This document shows positions 18,063-25,432 of a DNA stretch of 64,000 bases, in pieces. The stretch is from Pseudomonas sp. KU43P. GTDB lineage: Bacteria > Pseudomonadota > Gammaproteobacteria > Pseudomonadales > Pseudomonadaceae. The notes under the pieces are model-generated. The model was not told the DNA's origin. It did not search any database and saw only the letters and a program-made list of their open reading frames with translations. Location: positions 1,461,501-1,525,500 of the forward strand of contig NZ_AP019365.1 in NCBI RefSeq assembly GCF_033095865.1, read 5' to 3'. Position 1 is the first letter of the stretch. Each line of letters opens with the position of its first letter. A program made the translations under genes and the position numbers.

Positions 18063-19196
18063 GTGGCCATCGAAATACACTGGATCCGTGACGACCAGAC
18101 CCTGGCCGAAGGCTGCCGCAAGTGGCGTCAACTGCCCTTTGTGGCCGTTGACACCGAATTCATGCGGGTCGACACCTTTTACCCCAAAGCCGGCCTGATC
18201 CAGGTCGGTGACGGCCAGTGCGCTTTCCTCATCGACCCGTTGCTGATCAATGACTGGCAGCCGCTTGCTGACCTGCTCGACGACAGCGCCGTGGTCAAGG
18301 TGCTGCATGCCTGCAGCGAAGACCTCGAGGTGCTGTTGCGCCTGACCGGCAAGCTGCCGCAGCCGCTGTTCGACACGCAACTGGCCGCCGGTTACCTGAA
18401 CCTGGGTTTCTCAATGGGCTATTCGCGCCTGGTGCAGGAGGTGCTCGCCATCGAGCTGCCCAAGGGCGAAACCCGCTCCGACTGGCTACAGCGCCCGCTG
18501 TCGGAAACCCAGGTCAGCTACGCCGCCGAGGATGCCGTGCACCTGGCCGAGCTGTTCGCCGCCCTGCGCCCGCGGCTGTCTGACGACAAATACGCCTGGG
18601 TGTTGGATGACGGCGCCGAACTGGTCGCGGCCCTGCGCCGCGAAGTCGAACCGCAAACCCTGTATCGCGACGTCAAGTTGGCCTGGAAGCTGAGCCGTCA
18701 GCAACTGGCCGTGCTGCGCGAGCTGTGCGCCTGGCGCGAACGCGAGGCCCGCAGCCGCGATGTGCCGCGCAATCGCATTCTCAAGGAGCACTCGTTGTGG
18801 CCCATGGCCAAGACCCAGCCGGACAACCTGTCGGCGCTGGCCAAGATCGAAGAAATGCACCCGCGCACCATCCGCCAGGACGGCGCCCACCTGATCGAGC
18901 TGATCAAGCGCGCAGGCAGCCTGCCGCCTGAGCAATGGCCACCGGCACAGCCCGAGCCGCTGCCGATCGAAGCCTCCGGCATCCTCAAGCGCCTGCGCGC
19001 CATCGGCCAGGCCGAAGGCGAGCGCTTGGGGATCGCCCCGGAGCTGATGCTGCGCAAGAAGACCCTGGAAGCGCTGCTCAAGAGCGGCTACCCCAATGGC
19101 CCCTATCAACTGCCCGATTCGCTGCGCGGCTGGCGCCGTGAGCGCATGGGCCAGGCCCTGCTGGATGAGCTGGCAGGCGCCGGAGAAACCCGATGA
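18063..19196 (+). CDS. rnd: ribonuclease D
   Basis: 377 residues. The DEDD exonuclease motifs are visible: [15 protein letters not shown] (DxE), [15 protein letters not shown], and [16 protein letters not shown] (Exo III). An HRDC domain follows near residue 210 ([20 protein letters not shown]). It trims 3' ends of tRNA precursors. The start is GTG 18063, preceded by GGGAGAG. The ycgL gene overlaps its last 4 bases (ATGA), so the two are translationally coupled, as in other pseudomonads. Confidence 0.95.
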   Translation: MAIEIHWIRDDQTLAEGCRKWRQLPFVAVDTEFMRVDTFYPKAGLIQVGDGQCAFLIDPLLINDWQPLADLLDDSAVVKVLHACSEDLEVLLRLTGKLPQPLFDTQLAAGYLNLGFSMGYSRLVQEVLAIELPKGETRSDWLQRPLSETQVSYAAEDAVHLAELFAALRPRLSDDKYAWVLDDGAELVAALRREVEPQTLYRDVKLAWKLSRQQLAVLRELCAWREREARSRDVPRNRILKEHSLWPMAKTQPDNLSALAKIEEMHPRTIRQDGAHLIELIKRAGSLPPEQWPPAQPEPLPIEASGILKRLRAIGQAEGERLGIAPELMLRKKTLEALLKSGYPNGPYQLPDSLRGWRRERMGQALLDELAGAGETR

Positions 19197-19486
19197 AACG
19201 TATCTGCTCGATCTACAAGAGCCCCCGCAAGAACGAAATGTACCTTTACGTGCTCAAGGCCGAGGGCCTGGAGCGTGTGCCCGAGGGCTTGCTGCCGTTC
19301 TTCGGCACTCCCGTGCACGCCTTCGACCTGGTGCTGACCCCCGAGCGCAAGCTGGCCCGCGAAGACATCGCCAAGGTGCTGGAGAACCTCGACAACCAAG
19401 GCTATCACCTGCAGATGCCGCCGCAGGACGATGACTACATCGAGCACCTGCCCGAAGAGCTGCTGCGCCGTAACGACCCTGCTTGA
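19193..19486 (+). CDS. ycgL: YcgL-domain protein
   Basis: 97 residues with the YcgL pattern: [19 protein letters not shown] at the start, [14 protein letters not shown] in the middle, and [20 protein letters not shown] near the end. The start codon overlaps the rnd stop. The family is small and conserved in gammaproteobacteria next to rnd or minCDE; its molecular function is not known. Confidence 0.92.
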   Translation: MKRICSIYKSPRKNEMYLYVLKAEGLERVPEGLLPFFGTPVHAFDLVLTPERKLAREDIAKVLENLDNQGYHLQMPPQDDDYIEHLPEELLRRNDPA

Positions 19487-19488
19487 CC

Positions 19489-20421
19489 ATGCGCGTTCTG
19501 ATCGCTGAACACAGCCACGACCATTACGCCCGATTGCTCGCCGAGGCCGCCCCTGATCTGGAAATCCTGACCAGCGGCGATTCGGCCGAACTGGCCGCCC
19601 AAGCCCCGCAATGCGCTGTCTGGCTGGGCCAGCCAGACCTGCTGGCGAGCCTGCTGCGCCAGGGCCACAAGCCGGCCTGGTTGCAATCGACCTGGGCGGG
19701 CATCACGCCGTTGCTGGCCGAGGGGTTGCCGCGGGATTACCGCCTGAGCCGTGCGGTGGGCATCTTTGGCCAGGTGATGGCCGAATACATGCTCACCTAC
19801 ATGCTCGGCCACGAGCGCGAAGTGCTGTCGCGCCTGGTCAGCCAGGTCGAGCGGCGCTGGGACGACCGCCCCGGGCGAACGCTGGAAGGCCGCAAGGTGC
19901 TCATCGTCGGGACCGGTGACATCGGCCAGCGCGTGGCCGAGTTCCTCGTGCCCTTCGGTGTGAGCGTGTACGGCATCGCCAGCAGTGCCCGCAGCCAGGC
20001 ACCGTTCGTCGAGGTGGCAGGGCTCTCGGAGCTGCCGCGTCTGGTTGGCGAGGTGGACTACGTGCTCAACCTGCTGCCGGACACCCCGGCCACGCACGAT
20101 CTGTACGATGCGGCGCTGTTCCGCCGCTTCCAGCCCACGGCGCTGTTCATCAATGCAGGGCGTGGCGCGGCGGTGGTCGACGCTGATCTGGTCGAGGCGT
20201 TGAAGGAAGGGCACCTGGCGGGTGCAGTGATCGATGTGTGCCGGCAGGAGCCGCTGCCGCAGCGCCACCCGTTCTGGACAGCCTGGGGGTTGTTGCTGAC
20301 CGGGCACAGCTCGGCACCGACCTCGCCGGCGGCGATGGTGCGGTTGTTTGTCGAGAATGCGCGGGCGTATGCGGCGGGGCAGGGGCTGCGTGGGGAAGTG
20401 GATTTCGCCAAGGGTTACTGA
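19489..20421 (+). CDS. D-2-hydroxyacid dehydrogenase (glyoxylate/hydroxypyruvate reductase A-like)
   Basis: 310 residues. VLIVGTGDIGQRVAEFL near residue 140 is the NAD(P)-binding motif. FINAGRGAAVVDADLVEAL carries the catalytic arginine, VIDVCRQEPLPQRHPFW the glutamate, and LLTGHSSAPTSP the histidine. It probably reduces short 2-oxoacids. ATG 19489 is two bases after the ycgL stop; a TTG two codons upstream is unnecessary. It therefore forms the third gene of an rnd-ycgL unit. Confidence 0.9.
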   Translation: MRVLIAEHSHDHYARLLAEAAPDLEILTSGDSAELAAQAPQCAVWLGQPDLLASLLRQGHKPAWLQSTWAGITPLLAEGLPRDYRLSRAVGIFGQVMAEYMLTYMLGHEREVLSRLVSQVERRWDDRPGRTLEGRKVLIVGTGDIGQRVAEFLVPFGVSVYGIASSARSQAPFVEVAGLSELPRLVGEVDYVLNLLPDTPATHDLYDAALFRRFQPTALFINAGRGAAVVDADLVEALKEGHLAGAVIDVCRQEPLPQRHPFWTAWGLLLTGHSSAPTSPAAMVRLFVENARAYAAGQGLRGEVDFAKGY

Positions 20422-20430
20422 TGCCTGTAT

Positions 20431-20510
20431 CGGCCTCATCGCCGGCAAGCCGGCTCCCACAGTGAAAGTACCGCTGTACCCGTGGGAGCTGGCTTGCCAG
20501 CGATAGGGCC
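20431..20510. repeat. REPIN (right arm degenerate)
   Basis: The left arm is canonical. The right arm reads GGGAGCTGGCTTGCCAGCGA, with compensated changes inside its own short palindrome (GCTGGC...GCCAGC), so its hairpin is retained. Confidence 0.92.
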
Positions 20511-20527
20511 AGGGCAGGCGCCATCAA

Positions 20528-21121
20528 TTACAGGCTGAAATCACCTTCCGCCGCCAGCTCGCTCAGCGGCTTGCGCGGGCTCGGCACTTCGCGCGCCTGC
20601 AGGGCCTCGTCGAGGCTGGCCTTGTCGCCCAGCTTGCCGATCGCCACCATGGCATGCAGTTCGTAGCCTTCCGGCACCTTCAGCTCGGACCGCGCCAGTT
20701 CCTTGTCGAAGCCGGCCATGCCGTGGGTGTGCCAGCCGCTGATGCTCGCCTGCAGCGCCAGGTGACCCCAGGCGGAGCCGGTGTCGAAGGTGTGCCACAG
20801 GGCCGGTTTTTCCTCGGTGGAGCCAGGGGCCGCGAAGGTGGTCTTGGAAATCACCAGCACCAGCGCCGACGCCTGCTGCGCCCAGCTGCGGTTGAACGGC
20901 ACCAGCAGATCCAGGTAGCGCGCCCAGTTCGGCGTGTCGCGGCGCGCGTAGAGGAAGCGCCACGGCTGCGAGTTGTAGGCCGACGGCGCCCAACGCGCGG
21001 CTTCCAGGAAGCTCAACAGCGTCTGTTCGCTGATCGGCTCGGCGGTGAAGGCGCGTGGCGACCAGCGGTTGATGAACTGCTCGTTGATGGCGTAATCGGC
21101 GATGCGGGGGGTGGCGCTCAT
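20528..21121 (-). CDS. nitroreductase-family FMN protein
   Basis: 197 residues. RWSPRAFTAEPISEQTLLSF begins the fold and ARWAPSAYNSQPWRFLYARR is the canonical FMN-phosphate loop of nitroreductases. LQASISGWHTHGMAGFD and AMVAIGKLGDK complete the family pattern. It is expected to be a cytoplasmic NAD(P)H-dependent flavin reductase of unknown physiological substrate. It stands alone, divergent from the YcgN gene. Confidence 0.9.
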   Translation of the reverse strand: MSATPRIADYAINEQFINRWSPRAFTAEPISEQTLLSFLEAARWAPSAYNSQPWRFLYARRDTPNWARYLDLLVPFNRSWAQQASALVLVISKTTFAAPGSTEEKPALWHTFDTGSAWGHLALQASISGWHTHGMAGFDKELARSELKVPEGYELHAMVAIGKLGDKASLDEALQAREVPSPRKPLSELAAEGDFSL

Positions 21122-21265
21122 GGCTGCTCCTGCAAAGGGATGGGAAACGTTGCACGCTACTGCGTCCTCCCGTCACTGACAAGCGGTCTGGCGTTGCCGA
21201 ATGCCAGGCTCTAGACTGGCGCCGCCGCGCGCCGCGGCCCCGTATGAATGCAGGAAACCCGTGTG

Positions 21266-21715
21266 ATGATCGCTGAAAGCGCGCCGTTCTGGCGGCGCAA
21301 GACCCTCGAACAACTCGACCCGCAGGAATGGGAGTCGCTGTGCGACGGCTGTGGCCTGTGCTGCCTGCAGAAGCTCGAGGACGAAGACGACAACAGCGTC
21401 TATTACACGCGCATCGCCTGCAAGCTGCTCGACCTCGATACCTGCCAGTGCAGCGACTACCCCAACCGCTTCGCCCAGGTGCCCGATTGCATCCAGCTCA
21501 CGCCGGGCAAGGCCGATCAGTTCAAGTGGCTGCCGAGCACCTGCGGCTATCGCCTGGTGAGTGAAGGCAAGGATCTGCCGGCCTGGCACCACCTGGTCTG
21601 CGGTGACCGCAAGCAGGTTCATGAACAGCGTATTTCCCAGTCGGGGCGTATGCTCAGTGAACATGATGTAGATGAAGACGACTGGGAAGACCACCTGATC
21701 TTTCGCGCCAGCTGA
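21266..21715 (+). CDS. ycgN: YcgN-family cysteine-cluster protein (UPF0260)
   Basis: 149 residues. [15 protein letters not shown] near residue 30 is the cysteine-cluster signature, with further cysteines in [17 protein letters not shown] and near STCGYRL. The spacing suggests metal or iron-sulfur binding. ATG 21266 matches the usual start ([17 protein letters not shown]); AGGA is about 10 bases upstream. ATG 21248 is possible but would overlap that ribosome site. Function is uncharacterised. Confidence 0.92.
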   Translation: MIAESAPFWRRKTLEQLDPQEWESLCDGCGLCCLQKLEDEDDNSVYYTRIACKLLDLDTCQCSDYPNRFAQVPDCIQLTPGKADQFKWLPSTCGYRLVSEGKDLPAWHHLVCGDRKQVHEQRISQSGRMLSEHDVDEDDWEDHLIFRAS

Positions 21716-21756
21716 ACGGCCTGGCCGGTCGCCTCTGGGGAACAAGGAGTTTCAGT

Positions 21757-22965
21757 ATGCGTTGCCAGCTGTTGCTGTTCCTGGGCCTTGTAGCCTGCTC
21801 GCCGGCCTGGGCGAAGAAAGTCGACCTCGACTACCAGGTGCGCCTGTTGCCCACCAGTGGCCAGGCCGAAGTGCGCCTGACCCTGGGCGAAGGCAGCGCG
21901 GTGCGCAGCCTGGATTTCGACTTGGGCAAGGCCAATGCCTACAGCGGCTTCCAGGCTGACGGCCAGTGGCAGCAGCAGGGCGAGCGGGGTGTCTGGCACC
22001 CGGCTGCGGGCAAGACCAGCCTCAGTTACCGGGTGAAGCTGGACCAGAAGCAGCGCAGTGGCGCCTACACCTCGCGCATGACGCCGCATTGGGCGCTGTT
22101 CCTCGGCGACCAGCTGGTGCCGCCGGCGCGGCTCGATCAGCAGGACGGCACCGAGCTGGTGGCGCGCCTGTCGGTCGATTTGCCCGAAGGTTGGAAAAGC
22201 ATCGAAACGTCCTGGCCGCGCATCGGCAAGGACAAGTTCCGCATCGATAACGTCTCGCGCCTGTTCGATCGCCCGACCGGCTGGATGCTCGCCGGCGATC
22301 TTGGCAGCCGCCGCGCACGCCTGGGCGAAACCGAGGTGACCGTGGCCGCGCCGGTAGGGCAGGGTATGCGGCGGATGGACACCCTGACATTGCTGACCTT
22401 CGTCTGGCCGCAGTTGCAGGCGGTATTCCCGCGCAACCCGCCCAAGCTGCTGCTGGTCGGCGCCCGCGATGGCATGTGGCGCGGGGCGATGGCGGCGGAG
22501 CATTCGCTCTATCTGCACAGCGGCCGGCCGATGATCAGCGAGAGTGGCAGCAGCCCCTTGCTGCGCGAGCTGGTGCAGTTGTTTGCGCAGATCCGTGTGC
22601 GGGATCACAGCGACTGGCTTGGCGAAAGCCTGACCGATTACTACGCCAACGAGCTGTTGCGCCGGGCCGGAGGGGTCAGCGATGACCGTTATCAGGTGTG
22701 GCAGGCGCGCTTGCAGAAGCAGGGTGCCAAGGTCACCCAGCTGCGTGGTGACCGAGCCAACCCGGCGCAGGTGGCGCGAGGTGTGTTGCTGTTGCAGGCG
22801 CTGGACAAGGAGATTCGCATCCACACCCAGGCCAAGCGCTCGTTGGATGATGTGACCCGGGCGCTGATGCGCCTGCCGAGTGTCAGCACCGAGGAATTCG
22901 TGCAGATCAGCGAGAGTGTGCTGGGGCGGCGTTCGGAGGTGCTGCAGAGCAAGGCCCTGCAATAG
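21757..22965 (+). CDS. secreted M61-peptidase-like protein lacking the zinc motif
   Basis: 402 residues with a signal peptide (MRCQLLLFLGLVACSPAWA, cleavage after AWA). The N-terminal half reads as a beta-sandwich. The C-terminal half has LLRELVQLFAQI followed by WLGESLTDYYANELLRRAG, which parallels the HExxH and WLxEGFxxYY elements of M61/M1 metallopeptidases. Both zinc histidines are replaced (RELVQ), so hydrolytic activity is unlikely. It follows ycgN by 41 bases on the same strand, with AAGGAG upstream of the ATG. Its role is unknown; it may be a periplasmic binding or scaffold protein. Confidence 0.75.
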   Translation: MRCQLLLFLGLVACSPAWAKKVDLDYQVRLLPTSGQAEVRLTLGEGSAVRSLDFDLGKANAYSGFQADGQWQQQGERGVWHPAAGKTSLSYRVKLDQKQRSGAYTSRMTPHWALFLGDQLVPPARLDQQDGTELVARLSVDLPEGWKSIETSWPRIGKDKFRIDNVSRLFDRPTGWMLAGDLGSRRARLGETEVTVAAPVGQGMRRMDTLTLLTFVWPQLQAVFPRNPPKLLLVGARDGMWRGAMAAEHSLYLHSGRPMISESGSSPLLRELVQLFAQIRVRDHSDWLGESLTDYYANELLRRAGGVSDDRYQVWQARLQKQGAKVTQLRGDRANPAQVARGVLLLQALDKEIRIHTQAKRSLDDVTRALMRLPSVSTEEFVQISESVLGRRSEVLQSKALQ

Positions 22966-22967
22966 TT

Positions 22968-23047
22968 GGCCCTATCGCCGGCAAGCCGGCTACCACCGGC
23001 ACCGAGCACACCCCCGATCCCGTGGGAGCCGGCTTGCCGGCTATAGC
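22968..23047. repeat. REPIN (left arm variant)
   Basis: Inverted REP pair. The left arm ends GGCTACCACC instead of GGCTCCCACA, and the right arm closes GGCTATAGC rather than GGCGATAGGGC, so it is more decayed than most copies in the window. Confidence 0.9.
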
Positions 23048-23066
23048 GTCCGTGCAGGCAAATCCG

Positions 23067-23390
23067 TCACTCGCCCGTCACCGTCACCCCACGGGTCGCC
23101 GCCCTGGCACTGCGCTTGAGCGCTTCAAGTTCCGCGGCACTGCGCTCGATGTCCGAACGCAGGCGGTGATACTCCTGGCGATGTTGCTGCCACCAGGCCT
23201 TGGTCGAGCAATGCCCGCTGACCCCGCGGGCCACCGCCAGGCCACCGATCACCACCTGCAGCATGCCGATCAGGCCGCCATGGCGCAGCCCCTTGGTGAC
23301 CATCAGCGCCCCACCGGCCAGCGAACCAAGTCGCTCGAGCCCCTGGACATTGTGCTGCGAAGCGTCTGGAGTGGAATGGATATCAAGCAT
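23067..23390 (-). CDS. DUF2892-type small membrane protein
   Basis: 107 residues. Two glycine-rich hydrophobic stretches, GSLAGGALMVTKGL and GGLIGMLQVVIGGLAVARG (about residues 22-56), match the YgaP-like inner-membrane protein family. A charged helical tail with RQEYHRLRSDIERSAAELE follows. The N-terminal MLDIHSTPDASQHNVQGLERL is hydrophilic. No function can be assigned. It lies between a REPIN and the RNA methyltransferase gene. Confidence 0.75.
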   Translation of the reverse strand: MLDIHSTPDASQHNVQGLERLGSLAGGALMVTKGLRHGGLIGMLQVVIGGLAVARGVSGHCSTKAWWQQHRQEYHRLRSDIERSAAELEALKRSARAATRGVTVTGE

Positions 23391-23474
23391 GGCAAGGCCT
23401 CCCTGTAGTGTGTAAGCAGCTGACTCCCGACCAACGGCCGACGTTCACTCTGCTTGCTCCAAGGGCGGTCGGGC

Positions 23475-23945
23475 TTACTTGAACTTCGGCCCCGAACGGG
23501 TATTCAGCCCTTTGGCCAAACGGTCATACAGCACCACATTCACCGTCGCGGCGAGGTTCATGCAGCCTTCGGTCGGGATGTAGATCGTCTCTTCGCACCA
23601 CGCTCGAACCTCGGCACTCAAGCTGCCGTCTTCAGGCCCGAAGATGTAGATGGCACGGTCCGGGTGGGTGTACTCGGGCAACGGCCGCGCGCCTTCGACC
23701 AGTTCGACGGCCACTGGCGTGCAGCCCAGGGGAATGATGCGTTGCAGGTCGTCGATGCCGATCAGCGGAATGTCGTAGTGCACCCGCTTGGTATCGGTGA
23801 CGAAATCGCGCGCGCGTTCATAGCGCTTGCCGGTGTAGAACACCGAGTTGACGCCGTAGCAACCCGCTGCGCGCATCACCGAACCGACGTTCTCCGCAGA
23901 CTTGGGGTTGAACAGGCCGATGCAGCTGTACCGTTTGTTTGCCAC
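23475..23945 (-). CDS. SPOUT RNA methyltransferase (TrmH/TrmL family)
   Basis: 156 residues with the three SPOUT motifs: NVGSVMRAAG near residue 20, IYIFGPEDGSL near residue 100, and IPTEGCMNLAATVNVVLYDR near residue 125. The deep trefoil-knot domain alone is present, as in TrmL, which methylates the 2'-O of the tRNA wobble base. It is about the usual length for that group. Substrate assignment is by family only; other stand-alone TrmH-like proteins are possible. Confidence 0.9.
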   Translation of the reverse strand: MANKRYSCIGLFNPKSAENVGSVMRAAGCYGVNSVFYTGKRYERARDFVTDTKRVHYDIPLIGIDDLQRIIPLGCTPVAVELVEGARPLPEYTHPDRAIYIFGPEDGSLSAEVRAWCEETIYIPTEGCMNLAATVNVVLYDRLAKGLNTRSGPKFK

Positions 23946-24021
23946 GTGCCGGGGCCTTTCGCAAAAAAAGCGCGATTATACGGGCTTGCCGGCAGCAGCG
24001 GGGGATGGGAAGGCTCGACGG

Positions 24022-24393
24022 TCAGTCTTTCTTGAGCATGCCCGCCAGCCCGGCGAACGGGTTGTGGGTAGCCTTGGCGATGCTCGGGGTACTGGTGGAG
24101 CCTTCGCTGAAGTACTGCTGGTCGGTGTAGCGCGAGTGCTCATTGTCGTGGCAATAAAGGCACAGCAGCTCCCAGTTGGAGCCGTCCTGGGGGTTGTTGT
24201 CGTGGTTGTGGTCACGGTGGTGCACGGTCAGTTCGCTCAGGCGCTTGCCGGAGAACTCGCGGGCGCAACGCCCGCACACATGCGGGTACATTTTCAGCGC
24301 CTTGTCGCGGTAGCCCATTTCCTTGTCGCGCTTGGCGTCGGCGAGGATGCGGTCGAGGCGGGCGGTGGCGGCGGATGTGGAAGCCGAACTCAT
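24022..24393 (-). CDS. yajD: YajD-family HNH nuclease
   Basis: 123 residues. A zinc-bound HNH fold is explicit: HVCGRCAREFSG, then LTVHHRDHNHDNN, then LLCLYCHDNEHSRY. ATG 24393 (MSSASTSAATARLD) has AAAGGA 6 bases before it; the upstream in-frame ATG at 24420 is not used. The E. coli homologue is an uncharacterised HNH protein. No restriction or phage genes are near, so this is a housekeeping copy. Confidence 0.9.
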   Translation of the reverse strand: MSSASTSAATARLDRILADAKRDKEMGYRDKALKMYPHVCGRCAREFSGKRLSELTVHHRDHNHDNNPQDGSNWELLCLYCHDNEHSRYTDQQYFSEGSTSTPSIAKATHNPFAGLAGMLKKD

Positions 24394-24525
24394 GGTGTTT
24401 CCTTTGTTCTGATCAGGCATGTGACGGTTATGGCAATGAGTCTAGCGCGCTTACCGTGCAGGCGGACAGGCAAAAACATCAATAACGGCGTAGCCTGTAG
24501 GAAGGTTCCCGACAGGAGGTTGCTG

Positions 24526-24804
24526 ATGTTCCATGCGATCCTCACCGCGCTGCTGCTGGCCGCACTGCCTCTGGCCGAGGCGGCGAGCACGCCACCGCGC
24601 CTGAACACCCCCGTGCCCGGCGCGCCCGGCACGCCGACGCCCACACCGTACCCGCAGATCACCCCGAGCACGCCGCCCAAGGCCTACGACAACCAGCCTG
24701 GCGCGCCTTTGCTGCCGCCCATGCCGGTGCCGGGGCCGCCCAAGGACCAGCCGCTGCCAGGCTTGCGCCAGGAACCGGCGAAACCGCCGGCCGAAGACGA
24801 CTAG
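24526..24804 (+). CDS. small secreted proline-rich protein
   Basis: 92 residues. A signal peptide (MFHAILTALLLAALPLAEAA) is followed by a low-complexity tail rich in Pro, Thr and Gly, for example TPVPGAPGTPTPTPYPQ and LLPPMPVPGPPKDQPLPG. ATG 24526 is preceded by AGGAGG at 7 bases, a strong ribosome site. Its stop overlaps the stop of the convergent cyclic-nucleotide-domain gene by 3 bases. No recognised domain; an extended periplasmic or envelope-associated peptide is likely. Confidence 0.72.
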   Translation: MFHAILTALLLAALPLAEAASTPPRLNTPVPGAPGTPTPTPYPQITPSTPPKAYDNQPGAPLLPPMPVPGPPKDQPLPGLRQEPAKPPAEDD

Positions 24805-25268
24805 AGCGACAGCCGCTGGCCATCCTGCATGCGCAGGCGTTTCGACAACGCCACGGCCAGGGCGCGGATGATCCGCGCGGCGATGCGCGGTGCTTCGTTG
24901 AGCATCTTTTCCAGCGAGTCCTTGCCCAGGGTCAGCAGTTGGCAGTCGCTGGCGGCCACGCAACTGGCCGAACGGCGCTCACCGTCGAGCACGGCCATTT
25001 CGCCGAAGGCACGGCCACTGCGCAGGGTGGCGATCTCCACGGGGTGGCCGTTGCCATCGGTCTTGCGCACGCTGACCACGCCGCGGTGCAGGATGCACAT
25101 GAAGGTGCCGGCGTCGCCTTCGTTGAAGATGACTTCGCCTTCAGTCATGGCGGCCAGGCTGAAGTAGCCGGCGACGGTGTGGAAGTCGGCGAGCTGGAGG
25201 GAATCGAACAGGCCGCAGTCCATGAGCATGTCGCGGATTTCGGCGCTGAGGTGGGTTGGGTCGGGCAT
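24801..25268 (-). CDS. cyclic-nucleotide-binding-domain protein
   Basis: 155 residues forming a single CRP-type sensor domain: GEVIFNEGDAGTFMCILHRG, then GRAFGEMAVLDGERRSASCVA, the phosphate-binding cassette region. There is no C-terminal helix-turn-helix, so it is not a transcription factor by itself. ATG 25268 (MPDPTHLSAEIRDML) is chosen over an open extension that runs into a REPIN; AAGAAG precedes it. Its partner protein, if any, is not adjacent. Confidence 0.88.
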   Translation of the reverse strand: MPDPTHLSAEIRDMLMDCGLFDSLQLADFHTVAGYFSLAAMTEGEVIFNEGDAGTFMCILHRGVVSVRKTDGNGHPVEIATLRSGRAFGEMAVLDGERRSASCVAASDCQLLTLGKDSLEKMLNEAPRIAARIIRALAVALSKRLRMQDGQRLSL

Positions 25269-25317
25269 GTGTTGTTCTTCTTGGCGGCTGTTGTCCGAGA
25301 GCTTCGTTGAGGTTGAT

Positions 25318-25394
25318 GGCCCTATCGCCGGCAAGCCGGCTCCCACATTGATCAGCGCTGACCCTGTGGGAGCCGGCTTGCCGGCGATAGGGCC
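25318..25394. repeat. REPIN
   Basis: Perfectly matched REP arms GGCCCTATCGCCGGCAAGCC and complement. This is the last REPIN before the 11-kb REPIN-free stretch that contains the Rhs island. Confidence 0.95.
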
Positions 25395-25432
25395 ATCAGC
25401 ACTTGCGAAGCTATGACAACAAAATTCGCGTT

